This document shows positions 11,799-20,405 of a DNA stretch of 64,000 nucleotides, piece by piece. A program made the translations under genes and the position numbers. Below the pieces are notes generated by a model, which saw only the letters and a list, made by a program, of their open reading frames with translations, did no database searches and was not told the DNA's origin. Numbering within the stretch: position 1 is the stretch's first letter; each line of letters begins with the position of its first letter. Source of the stretch: Mixophyes australis (taxonomy: Eukaryota > Chordata > Amphibia > Anura > Limnodynastidae); NCBI GenBank assembly GCA_036250195.1, contig JAVHZZ010000005.1:69657505-69721504 (forward strand), read 5' to 3'.

Positions 11799-12260
11799 GT
11801 ATAGTCATGGCCAAAAGTTTTGAGATTGACAATATTGGTTTTCACAAAGTTTGCTGCTTCAGTGTCTTTAGACCTTTTTGTCAGATTTTCCTATGGTATA
11901 CTGAAGTAAAATTACAAGTCTTTCATAAGTGTCAAAGACTTTTATTGACAATTACATGAAGTTTATGCAAAGAGTCAATATTTGCAGTTTTGCAGTGTTG
12001 ACCCTTCTTTTTGAAGACCTCTGCAATTCGCCCTGGCATGCTGTCAATCAACTTCTGGGCCACATACTGACTGATGGCCGCCCATTCTTCCCTAATCAAT
12101 GCTTGGAGTTTGTAAAAAAAAAAATTATGTTTTAGTTTGTCCACCAGCCTCTTGAGGAGTGACCACAAGTTCTCAATGGAGCACTTGTGGTGATGGAGCA
12201 CCTTGCCATGATTTATGCACCCCTTATCTAACCCCATTCTGTGTGCCATCAGATAATGCC
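11799..12260 (-). pseudogene. Tc1/mariner transposon, 3' end with transposase C-terminus
   Basis: The left boundary is a Tc1-type terminal repeat containing CATGGCCAAAAGTTTTGAG (11806-11824), a sequence well known at the ends of vertebrate Tc1-like elements. Reading leftward on the - strand, the transposase C-terminal region is present (11932-12249): ENLWSLLKR, the usual motif around the catalytic Glu, then REEWAAISQ and LIDSMPGRIAEVFKKKG. The matching right-hand repeat and the N-terminal half were not found. A poly-A/T slip at 12115-12124 disturbs the middle. The sequence upstream of 12260 could not be assigned, so the right boundary is soft. Confidence 0.85.
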
Positions 12261-13586
12261 CATATGTCTCCTATTTTCACTCTTTATGAAAATAAAATAA
12301 TGGTCTATTTTCCTGATAGTCTCATCTGAGAAGCCATAGAACTCTACCCTTGCAGTAAAAATGCTCCTGATGCCAATGGAGTGCATCAGACCACAGATGG
12401 ATATTAAATAGTATCAAAAAGTAAATGGGACAATCTGCAAATGAGGAATTATGAAGTTCTGGTAGAAGTTTATAGGTTTCTATAGTAAAATCCTGCAAGG
12501 AAAAATATGTGACTGCTTCGGTAGAATATATTTCCACTTAGTAAGTACAAAAGACAACAGATTAAAGTACACCTAGAAATAATTTTTCACTCAGCAGTTG
12601 TTAATAAAATCTACTGCTTTTATGGTGTATTATGTAGATTAATTTTAATACTAGAATGTAACAAATTGAAAACATATTTTTTTCATTTAGAATGGGTTTT
12701 GTTCTTGCTATCGTGGGGGATAATAGTGTGTTTTCATTTAGTCTCTGCGTAGAAGTGGTTAAAATTAAAAGTCTTACAAATGATGAAATGCTCAGCATGT
12801 AAATATGTCAATCTATAAATCATGCACTGACAGCAGAAAAGTCCATTGTTCATTTTACCGTGAACCAGTCATAAATCAGCATAAAAAGAAAAGTAAATGA
12901 ATACAGTAAAAACTTTTGAATTCTATGGGCACAATTTATTTTTGTCTTCTCTTGTTTTTGTGTCAAATAGAGGCATATCTTTCTTTACCTAACTAATCCT
13001 TAGGAGAATTTCTTCTCAGTGTGTTAAGAATAATTAACTTTGTAAAGTGTTTTTTTTTTACATTTTCAAATTCATCTATGTACTTTGGGACCACTTAGCA
13101 GCACTTAAGGGAATCATTTTAGCTGTACACAAAAATATGATGGATGGAACTATCCCATTCACGTCCATGTGTGCACATATATCTGTATATGATTTAAAGT
13201 TGGAACAAGATCAAGGGAGATAAGAGAATTATTCTATTGCAGTGATATTGAAGCATGGAAAAGAAAAGTAATATTACTTTATGGATCCTTGTTTCATATG
13301 CACGAGATTTGGAAAGCAATCTTTTGAGTAACCAAATTTTAACTAACACAAAAATCATTTACAACGTTAAAATTTGTGCGGTGCTGAGCTTTTAATTTAA
13401 GCTCTTGTTTAACACAATGCATATATTACACCCCAAAGAGCAGTTTCTTTATTTTTCTGCTCAGACACTTAACATGTATTTTGTAGATTCTGCAGATCAC
13501 TCATGGCAATGAAAGAGCATTGGCTGCTATTTTTGCTTTTCAAAGCAGGCAGGCGGGAAGCAACAGATCACGTGTTTGTACACAAG
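12261..13586. other. Unassigned AT-rich DNA
   Basis: No gene or repeat family recognised. The 71-codon frame at 12322-12537 (- strand) directly adjoins the Tc1 fragment and might be its distorted continuation, but no transposase motif can be read in it. Confidence 0.35.
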
Positions 13587-14105
13587 ATGAGGGATTTAAG
13601 TGACTTTGAATATAGAAAGGGTATGGGGACAACTATAGAATAGGTGACAAAGAACAAAAACACTGGACTCCGGAGGACTGGAAAACACTGCCTGGATCGA
13701 TAAATCCCATTTCCTACTGTTTAATGCCAATGTGGGGGCAAGATATAGTGAAAATTGCATGCAGATTATGGATCAACCCTGCCAGTTGTAAACAAAAGAT
13801 GCAGGTGTGGGGTGACAATGTAATGATGTTGGGGTGTATTTCTATGAACACATTGGGCTAGATTTACTAAGCTGCGGGTTTGAAAAAGTGGGGATGTTGC
13901 CTATAGCAACCAATCAGATTCTAGCTGTCATTTTGTAGAATGTACTAAATAAATGAAAGCTAGAATCTGATTGGTTGCTATAGGCAACATCCCCACTTTT
14001 TCAAACCCGCAGCTTAGTAAATCTAGCCCTTTGGGTCCTTAGTTACAAGTGTTTGAATTCCATAGTGTATCTGAACATTGATGTCTTCCTATAATAGCAG
14101 AAGTA
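13587..14105 (+). pseudogene. Internally deleted Tc1/mariner transposase relic, split by a MITE
   Basis: An ATG at 13587 opens MRDLSDFE, the N-terminus of one Tc1 transposase subfamily. After a large deletion, the remains of HKHWTPEDWK (about 13655-13680) and of the DESRFLLFNADGRVR region (DKSHFLLFNAN, about 13700-13730) follow. Then come the MDQPCQL and GSVMVWGVFSWHTLG regions in broken frames. The coding sequence is cut by the foldback MITE at 13855-14029. It resumes at 14031 with the continuation of the LGPLVTS motif (TTGGGTCCTTAGTTAC), which shows that the MITE inserted into the transposase. Several frame changes and stops make it clearly dead. Confidence 0.72.
13855..14029. mobile_element. 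Foldback MITE, GGGCTAGATTTACTAA family, copy 1
   Basis: A near-perfect 175-bp palindrome. The left arm contains GGGCTAGATTTACTAAGC, GATGTTGCCTATAGCAACC and CAATCAGATTCTAGCT; the right arm is their reverse complement. It is inserted in a Tc1 transposase relic. It has no coding capacity. Three more copies lie at 32291, 33505 and 48199. Confidence 0.92.
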
Positions 14106-14599
14106 TAGTCACCTTAGCAAGGTAATGGTGCATGTAACAAGGCTTGTAATATTCCCAGGGGCAGTAAAATGTATAATTGTACAAATTGGTTTTATTAACT
14201 TTGCTTCATTTATAGGTAAGATTGATAACACAATTTTCTTCTCATCAGGAGACCCAAGTCATTACCCTGTGTTGGGGGACCCTGCTACTTTCATTACATT
14301 GGTCAACACTCATTTTATTGCCAATCATAATAAAGTGATATTGGGGTAACTTTGTGGTGCTGATTCTAAATATGATATTGATTTTGCTAGATTGGCTCTA
14401 ATTTTTTAGATAATTGGTACCCCATTGAAGAACATAAAAATGCAAACAATGTAATGGTCAGGTAGAGTCTACTTGCAAATCACAATCAACTCATACAAAA
14501 GTAAATACATGAAATACATAATGGAATTTTATTCGGTATAACAGCAGATTAACATAGTAAGCCGATACAAATAAATGCAATTAATGCATACTAAAACTC
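14106..14599. other. Unassigned DNA
   Basis: No gene recognised. The 74-codon frame at 14125-14349 (+) has no motif. The - strand could hold more of the coding relic that ends near 14600, but nothing can be read with confidence. Confidence 0.35.
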
Positions 14600-14916
14600 T
14601 GTACAATTTTCTTTTATGTGAGTTATCAGGATATTCACGCTGGAGGCTTCAGCAATAGTCATCCATTGTGTGTCTGTCCAATGTGCCTGGATACCTTTCC
14701 TTCATCACCTTTATATCTTGATGAAAACTCTCCCCTTGTTCCTCACTAAAATCACCAAGATTGTCCAGAAATATGTGTATGGAGAAAATATACCTTTATG
14801 CTCATATTAGTACCCAAATTTTTAATGTTTGTGAGCATTTTTTCACCAGTTCTTCATAATTGTCTGATTTGTGGTTACCCAAGAAGTTCTTGACAACTTA
14901 AACATAACTGCACCAA
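14600..14916 (-). pseudogene. Unnamed repetitive protein family, C-terminal part (separated from the rest by a gypsy insertion)
   Basis: Read on the - strand from 14916, the remnant encodes VKNFLGNHKSDNYEELVKK, then in another frame NMSIKVYFLHTH, then LDNLGDFSEEQGESFHQDI, KVMKERYPG and HTMDDYC, a stop in place of the expected Trp, and SLQREYP. This order matches the C-terminal half of an uncharacterised protein family that I recall as very abundant in arthropod genomes, including the FLGNHK, MS.KI.FLH.H and GE.FHQDI blocks. The N-terminal part continues at 20401-21230, beyond the 5.5-kb retrotransposon. At least two frame changes and one stop are present, so it is dead. Function unknown. The family name could not be supplied. 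Confidence 0.7.
14912..14916. repeat. Target-site duplication ACCAA, left copy
   Basis: ACCAA here and at 20401-20405 abuts the outer LTR ends TG...CA. A 5-bp duplication is normal for Ty3/gypsy integrase. Confidence 0.93.
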
Positions 14917-15522
14917 TGTCACGACTGATAATGGGTACCTGCTGTTGTTGGCGCAACTCAGAGGAAGGCACGGAGTCTAACGTGCCCCTGGTATTCACCA
15001 GGAACCCCCGCAAGGAAGTATGGACTCCGCTGCAGGGACACGCAGGTCGCGGTCCTTCCTAGAGTCCACAGCGAGATACAAGGAGGTGTCAGACAGGCTG
15101 GGTCAGCAACGTTCAGGTAGAAGAGGTACAAAGGGAAATCCAGAAGAATGGTGAGGCAAGCCGGGTCGGTAACTTTCAGGGAGAACAGTACAAAGGCAGA
15201 ATCCAAATAGAGGTGGTCAAATGGTCCGGGTCAAAAGGTCACAAGCAGCACGAGGATAGTCAGGAACGAATATAGCATCTGGTATACACAAACGCTGGAG
15301 GCAGGAAGACCTGATACTCTGGCACTGGTGAGAGGGCTGGAAGAGGTTTAAATACTGTGGTAACCCAATCAGAATCAGCGCTGCAGCGCTGTCATACCTG
15401 CCGCCGGGAATCCTGTTCATAGCGTCCCGTTGCCTAGCAACGGGGCGCGTCATCACACCCAGAGGTCGGACGGCAGGGGAATCCGGAAGTGATGCGTCTG
15501 GTTGCTAGAACGGCGCCTGACA
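14917..15522 (-). repeat. 3' LTR (606 bp)
   Basis: Starts TGTCAGGCGCC and ends CAGTCGTGACA when read on the - strand. It is identical in layout to the 5' LTR, except that 39 bp after TTGCTAG (+ strand) are missing; these are present at 20348-20386 in the other copy. The TATA-like TATTTAAA (15347-15354) and the predicted start GCCAGAGTAT (15314-15323) are retained. The last part of pol reads into its first 70 bp. Confidence 0.96.
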
Positions 15523-16811
15523 GTATACCCTCCTCTTCTTCCTCCTGTTTGAAGGAACCTTTTAAGGATTCTAGGAGCGTGAAGGTCCTGCTTGTCCACC
15601 CATGATCTCTCCTCTGGGCCAAATCCTTTCCAATGGACAAGAAATTGCTGTTTGCCACGAAGAATGCGAGAGGCCAAGATCCGATTGACTTCGAATTCTG
15701 TTCCAGAAGAGGTTTGTATTGGTGGGGGACGACAGGGAGGTCGATAGAATTTATTGAGTACCACTGGTCGTAGTAATGAGACATGAAAAGTATTATGACA
15801 TCTCAAAGAAGGAGGAAGTTTCAATTTAAAGCATACAGGATTAATTACTTGCATGATGGTGTACGGGCCAATAAATCGGGGAGCCATCTTCATAGAAGGA
15901 ACTTTTAGTCTTAGGTCCCGGGTGGATAGCCATACTTGGTCTACCACCTTTAAGAGAGGAGTGGCCCTCCGATGACGATCTGCAAAGATTTTGTGATGCT
16001 GAGTAGCCTTGAGTAAAGCCATCTTAGTCTTAGCCCAAATGAGAGAAGACTCCCGATAAAGAGTATCTACGGCTGGAACCGATGAAGAGGACACTGGAAA
16101 AGGAACCAGAAACACAGGATGACTTCCATATACAATAAAGAATGGGGAGAATCCGGTAGACTCATGAATGTGTTGGTTATGGGAGAACTCCGCCCAAGGA
16201 AGGAATTGAGACCATTTATTCTGATTGTCAGAGGTAAAACAGCGAAGAAATGTTTCGAGGTCCTGATTGATTCGCTCCGTCTGTCCATTGGTTTGGGGAT
16301 GATATCCCGAAGAGAATTTCAATTCTATGTTCAATTTCCTACAAAAGGTTCTCCAAAAACGGGATGTGAATTGGACTCCACGGTCCGAAATGATCTCCTT
16401 CGGGCAACCATGTAATCTGAATATCTCCTTGATAAAGATATCTGCCAGACGACTGGCCGTGGGTAGTCCAGTTAGAGGAATAAAATGTGCCATCTTCGAA
16501 AATCGATCAATAACCACCCAGATAGTGGTAAACCCTGCACTGTGGGGTAGGTCTGTGATAAAATCCATGGCCACACTTTCCCAAGGAGCATCGGGGATAG
16601 GGAGTGGACGAAGAAGGCCTGTCGGGACTCTTCTACAAGTCTTGTGTTGAGCACAAGTAGTGCAGGAAGCAATAAATTTACAAATATCGGCACGTACAGT
16701 AGGCCACCAGAAGCGACGGCAAAGCAACGATGTTGTCTTCTTTATTCCAGCATGGCCGGCAATGCGGGATGAATGAGCCCACTGTCTTGAGCCGGAGATG
16801 AGGTTCCACAA
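15453..16811 (-). pseudogene. pol: pol, integrase and chromodomain segment
   Basis: An open frame of 452 codons beginning at a non-ATG codon because the upstream frame is broken. Zinc-binding HHCC: H13, H20, C50, C53. The catalytic DD35E triad is D83 (AMDFITD), D143 (ISDRGVQF) and E179 (NGQTERINQD). A GPY-type motif PRFIGPYTI lies at about 311-319. A chromodomain at about 372-420 (ILASRILRGKQQFLVHWKG then PEERSW) identifies a chromovirus. Integrase joins the cDNA to host DNA, and the chromodomain directs it to chromatin marks. All catalytic residues are intact. The lesion is an indel near 16805-16825 that disconnects this frame from RNase H. The last 24 codons lie in the 3' LTR. Confidence 0.95.
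15528..15546 (-). promoter_or_regulatory. Polypurine tract
   Basis: On the - strand AGGAGGAAGAAGAGGAGGG ends 5 nt before the 3' LTR. It is an all-purine run of 19 nt, the plus-strand primer for reverse transcription. It is also translated as part of the pol C-terminus. Confidence 0.93.
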
Positions 16812-17295
16812 ATGACCGGACTAGAGGAGGAGAGGACGTTTTGGTCCTAGTGAGGGCTACAATATTAGAAGGATCAATAATATGCTGAGGAACCAACGGT
16901 CTTAAGCGATCGGAATCGTCAAATGAGTGAGATAATGCATCTGCACGTCCGTTCTTGGCTCCAGGGCAGAATGTGAGCTTCATGTTAAATCGAGCAAAGA
17001 AGGATGCCCAGCGGGCTTGCCGAGGATTAAGGCAACGAGCCTCTTGAATAAACACTAGGTTCCGATGGTCGGTAAACACAGTAACAGGAAATATAGCCCC
17101 CTCCAACAGATGTCGCCATTCCTCCAGAGCCGCCTTGATGGCCAGTAACTCCTTGTCCCCTATTCCATAATTACATTCACTTGGAAGAAATCGTCTGGAG
17201 AAAAACCCACATGGGTTGTGTGAGCCAGCAGGAGACTCTTGAAAAAGCACCGCCCCAATGCCTACAGAGGATGCATCTACCTCTAAGAAGAAGGG
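16812..17295 (-). pseudogene. pol: pol, RNase H segment and linker
   Basis: In the same frame as the protease/reverse-transcriptase segment but beyond an in-frame TGA (17296-17298). It opens PFFLEVDASSVGIGAVLFQ, with the first catalytic Asp in VDAS. It then shows the Glu of GDKELLAIKAAL, the Asp of VFTDHRNL and the late Asp of GRADALS, the full RNase H set. This domain removes the RNA strand during reverse transcription. The frame stays open to 16678 but loses sense near 16820, where the integrase continues in another frame. It is functional in layout but separated from its partners by one stop and one indel. Confidence 0.94.
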
Positions 17296-18870
17296 TCATT
17301 TTTGATCTGGCTGGGACAGAACTGGGGCTGAAGAAAATGCTTTCTTTAACGTTATGAAGGCAGACATGGCTTCCGAGGACCAAACCCTGGGGTTGGCAGT
17401 CTTCCTGGTTAAAGCTGTAATGGGAGCTATAATGGTGGAGAATCCCTGAATAAATTGGCGATAATAGTTTGCAAAGCCAATGAACCTTTGAATCGCTTTA
17501 AGGCCTTGTGGCTGAGGCCAGTCCAGAATAGCTGACACCTTAGTGGGATCCATACAAAGACCTTGACCCGACACAATGAAACCAAGAAAAGGTACCTGGC
17601 TAATCTCAAACACACATTTCTCCAGCTTGCAGTAGAGGTGATGTTTCCGGAGTCTACGTAAGACCTCCTTTACTTGTTCCCGATGAGTCTTCAGATCTTT
17701 AGAAAATATTAATATATCGTCTAAATACACTACTACAGAAGTGTATAACAGGTCATGAAAGATATCATTAACAAAGGTTTGGAAGATGGCTGGGGCGTTG
17801 CAGAGGCCGAAGGGCATCACCAGGTACTCGAAATGTCCATCTCTGGTGTTAAAGGCCGTCTTCCATTCGTTCCCTTTCTTGATGCGAATCAAATTATAGG
17901 CCCCACGGAGATCTAATTTGGAAAAAATTTGAGATCCACTGAGCTTGTCAAAGAGGTCAGAGATGAGAGGTAGTGGATATCGATTTTTGACAGTGATGCG
18001 GTTGAGAGGACGATAATCAATACAAGGCCGAAGAGACCCATCCTTCTTCATAACGAAAAAAAACCCTGCACCCGCTGGGGAAGTGGATTTGCGGATAAAT
18101 CCCCGTTTCAGGTTTTCAGTAATATATTGAGACATGGCTGACGTCTCTGGACAAGATAAAGGGTAGGTCCGCCCTTTGGGGATGGGTTGGTCAGGAGACA
18201 AAACAATAGCACAATCCCAGGGACGATGAGGAGGCAAGATCTCCGCTTCAACCTTACTGAATACATCTTGGAATTCCATATAGACCTCAGGAAGATGGGT
18301 TAGCTCGGAATAAGCCATCACTTGACATTTTGAAGGCAAAACTCTGGACAGACATTCAAAGTGACATCCTGAACCCCACGACATAACTTGAGCGTGGTCC
18401 CAATCCATCTGAGGAGAATGCTTTCTCAGCCACGGTAGCCCCAAGATGAGGGGGTTAATGGACCTCGGCAAAACCAAAAGTTGGATCATCTCGCTATGAA
18501 GTACTCCTACCATCAACCGAACAGGAGAAGTCACGGAGGAGATGGAGCCGTGGGTAACACGACTACCGTCGACTGCCGTCAGAGATAACGGTTGAGGCAA
18601 TGGGTTTAAAGGTATTTGGAGCTGCGAAGCTAGATCCGCCGAAATGAAGTTCCCGGAGGAGCCGGAGTCCACAAAGGCCGTGGTGGAAAAGGTACCCTTA
18701 GGGGTGCTCAGGATGACAGCCATCTGAAATTCTGGGGGATTTTCTTTAGAATAGGGAGCAACTGTGGACTCTCCTAAAACGGCCTCCCCGCCACCGTTTA
18801 GGAGGAAGAGTTTCCCGGTTTCTTGGGGCAAACTCTTAGCAGGTGTCCCGGATCTCCACAATACAGACAC
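17296..18870 (-). pseudogene. pol: pol, protease and reverse transcriptase segment
   Basis: An open frame of 524 codons overlapping the end of gag in the -1 frame. It is translated by frameshift, so the annotated ATG at 18870 is not the true start. Aspartic protease: FVDSGSSGNFI with active-site D68, and LILGLPWL at about 141-148. Reverse transcriptase: KKDGSLRPCIDYRPLN (about 275-290), LDLRGAY with D320, MPFGLCNAPAIFQ (352-364) and the catalytic YLDD at 382-385. The connection ends QPDQK followed by TGA at 17296-17298, where related elements read straight on into RNase H. This nonsense codon is the main inactivating change. All catalytic residues upstream are intact. Confidence 0.96.
18771..18816 (-). 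promoter_or_regulatory. -1 ribosomal frameshift signal: GGGAAAC plus hairpin
   Basis: GGGAAAC occupies 18816-18810. In the gag frame it is read G GGA AAC, the exact phase needed for a -1 slip, and the gag stop TAA follows five codons after GGA (18800-18798). After a 5-nt spacer, CTCCTAAACGG (18804-18794) can pair with CCGTTTTAGGAG (18782-18771): 11 base pairs with one bulged T and an 11-nt loop. The same heptamer is used by mammalian PEG10, a domesticated relative. The pol open frame continues in exactly the frame produced by the slip. Confidence 0.9.
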
Positions 18871-19742
18871 AGGCGTTGTTTGAAGTGTCTCTCCCTCTCT
18901 TCAAGGGATAATTTAGAGCGTCCTACTTGCATTGGTTCGTCCACTGGCAGGATGGGATTTTGGAACTGAGGTGCTAGCCGTGATATGAACCGTTTGCCAG
19001 GAGAGCGTTCCTGCGTGCGCTCTTGGTAGCGCAAATCCACCTTTATGCACATGGAGATGAGGGAATCTAGCTCGGCCGGGAGTTCTCTGGAAATTAGCTC
19101 ATCCTTAATCCGGTCAACTAGACCTTGCCAAAAGGTTGCCACCAGTGCTTCGTTATTCCACTTTAACTCGGAAGCCAGGGTCCGAAATTGAACTGCGTAT
19201 TGCCCCACGGACAGGTCACCTTGGCGGAGGTTTAACAAGCTAGTAGCTGCAGAAGCAACTCTTCCGGGATCGTCGAAGACTTTTCTAAAAGCTTCAATGA
19301 AGGAGTTGGAGCTATTAAGAAGTGGATCCCCTCGTTCCCATAAAGGTGAGGCCCAGGCAAGAGCTTGACCACTGAGGAGGGAGATGAGAAAGGCTACTTT
19401 GGTGCGTTCTGAAGAAAAGGCCCCTGGGTTGCACTCAAATTGAATGGTACATTGGTTCAGAAAGCCCCTGCACTTCTTGGGATCACCGTCAAACTTTTCG
19501 GGTGTCGGGATGCGTAAACCGGAGGCCGCTGTAGAGACCGTAACCACACTGGATGCTGTGGATACAGAAGAGGTTATGGCTGGTGTAGCGGGTGAAGCAC
19601 TCTGAAATGTATCGAAACGGGTAGCAATCCTTTGGACACATTGTAGGAGATGCGCTTGGGCTGCTTCTTGTTGCTCCACTCGCTGAGCCAGATGCAGGAG
19701 TAGGTCTAGAGCAGACGGTTCACCAGACCCCTCCGTTGTCAT
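18798..19742 (-). CDS. gag: gag polyprotein (sushi-type)
   Basis: An intact 314-codon frame, ATG at 19742 and TAA at 18798. An N-terminal coiled-coil-like segment (about 10-45) is followed by a Ser/Thr/Ala linker. The retrotransposon capsid region starts at RIPTPEKFDGDP (77-88) and runs through WASPLWERG, FRKVFDDPG, LRQGDLSVGQYAVQFR and MCIKVDLRYQ. A CCHC zinc knuckle (C292, C295, H300, C305) near the C-terminus binds the RNA. Gag forms the capsid-like particle in which reverse transcription occurs. The ATG begins 13 nt after the 5' LTR, directly behind the primer site. About five codons before the stop is the frameshift site into pol. A second, diverged copy of this gene lies at 63808-64000. 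Confidence 0.96.
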   Translation of the reverse strand: MTTEGSGEPSALDLLLHLAQRVEQQEAAQAHLLQCVQRIATRFDTFQSASPATPAITSSVSTASSVVTVSTAASGLRIPTPEKFDGDPKKCRGFLNQCTIQFECNPGAFSSERTKVAFLISLLSGQALAWASPLWERGDPLLNSSNSFIEAFRKVFDDPGRVASAATSLLNLRQGDLSVGQYAVQFRTLASELKWNNEALVATFWQGLVDRIKDELISRELPAELDSLISMCIKVDLRYQERTQERSPGKRFISRLAPQFQNPILPVDEPMQVGRSKLSLEERERHFKQRLCLYCGDPGHLLRVCPKKPGNSSS

Positions 19743-19743
19743 G

Positions 19744-19753
19744 GCCAGAGTAT
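19744..19753 (-). promoter_or_regulatory. Self-priming primer binding site
   Basis: On the - strand, ATACTCTGGC begins 2 nt inside the 5' LTR boundary. It is the exact reverse complement of GCCAGAGTAT at the predicted 5' end of the transcript (20162-20153). It has no TGG-start match to a tRNA 3' end at the usual place. Elements of the Tf1/sushi group are known to prime reverse transcription from the folded 5' end of their own RNA. Confidence 0.8.
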
Positions 19754-19755
19754 AC

Positions 19756-20400
19756 TGTCACGACTGATAATGGGTACCTGCTGTTGTTGGCGCAACTCAG
19801 AGGAAGGAGTGGAGTCTAACGTGCCCCTGGTATTCACCAGGAACCGCCGCAAGGAAGTATGGACTCCGCTGCAGGGACACGCAGGTCGCGGTCCTTTCTA
19901 GAGTCCACAGCGAGATACAAGGAGGTGTCAGACAGGCTGGGTCAGCAACGTTCAGGTAGAAGAGGTACAAAGGGAAATCCAGAAGAATGGTGAGGCAAGC
20001 CGGGTCAGTAACTTTCAGGGAGAACAGTACAAAGGCAGAATCCAAATAGAGGTGGTCAAACGGTCCGGGTCAAAAGGTCACAAGCAGCACGAGGATAGTC
20101 AGGAACGAATATAGCAACTGGTATACACAAACGCTGGAGGCAGGAAGACCTGATACTCTGGCACTGGTGAGAGGGCTGGAAGAGGTTTAAATACTGTGGT
20201 AACCCAATCAGAATCAGCGCTGCAGCGCTGTCATACCTGCCGCCGGGAATCCTGTTCATAGCGTCCCGTTGCCTAGCAACGGGGCGCGTCATCACACCCA
20301 GAGGTCGGACGGCAGGGGAATCCGGAAGTGATGCGTCTGGTTGCTAGGCAACCAGATGCGCTGTCAGCAGACAGGCGGCCGTGCGGAACGGCGCCTGACA
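19756..20400 (-). repeat. 5' LTR (645 bp)
   Basis: The full-length LTR, TG...CA on the - strand. It holds the core promoter (TATA-like box and start, see 20153-20193). The 39 bp missing from the 3' LTR are present here at 20348-20386. No canonical AATAAA was seen within it. 20400 abuts the target duplication ACCAA. Confidence 0.96.
20153..20193 (-). promoter_or_regulatory. LTR core promoter: TATA-like box and predicted transcript start
   Basis: TATTTAAA (20193-20186 on the - strand) lies 31 nt upstream of GCCAGAGTAT (20162-20153). That is the usual TATA-to-start distance. The start is inferred because this decamer is complementary to the primer site next to the LTR, as required if the RNA 5' end primes reverse transcription. 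The same pair is preserved in the 3' LTR at 15354 and 15323. Confidence 0.75.
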
Positions 20401-20405
20401 ACCAA
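20401..20405. repeat. Target-site duplication ACCAA, right copy
   Basis: Matches 14912-14916 exactly. It marks the right edge of the gypsy insertion. Confidence 0.93.

Larger units (their letters stand above)
14917..20400 (-). mobile_element. Ty3/gypsy (sushi-type chromovirus) LTR retrotransposon, nearly complete
   Basis: A 5,484-bp element on the - strand: 5' LTR 19756-20400, gag, pol (protease, reverse transcriptase, RNase H, integrase, chromodomain), polypurine tract, 3' LTR 14917-15522. It is flanked by ACCAA duplications. The gag type (PEKFDGDP...WASPLWERG...FDDPGR) and the C-terminal chromodomain place it in the sushi-ichi group of chromoviruses, the group from which the mammalian PEG10/RTL genes derive. 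The LTRs differ at 8 of about 606 aligned positions, plus a 39-bp deletion in the 3' LTR, indicating recent insertion. Pol carries one nonsense codon and one frameshift, so this copy cannot move on its own. It interrupts an older coding relic. Confidence 0.97.

Noticed and set aside
16119..16650. + strand frames of about 100 codons opposite integrase
   Set aside because: Mirror-frame shadows of the - strand pol gene.
15453..16811. A host chromodomain gene
   Set aside because: The chromodomain is fused behind a retroviral integrase and lies between LTRs.
15217..20295. Matching 79- and 82-codon frames in the two LTRs
   Set aside because: They are the same LTR sequence seen twice and overlap promoter and leader. 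No protein is expected from them.
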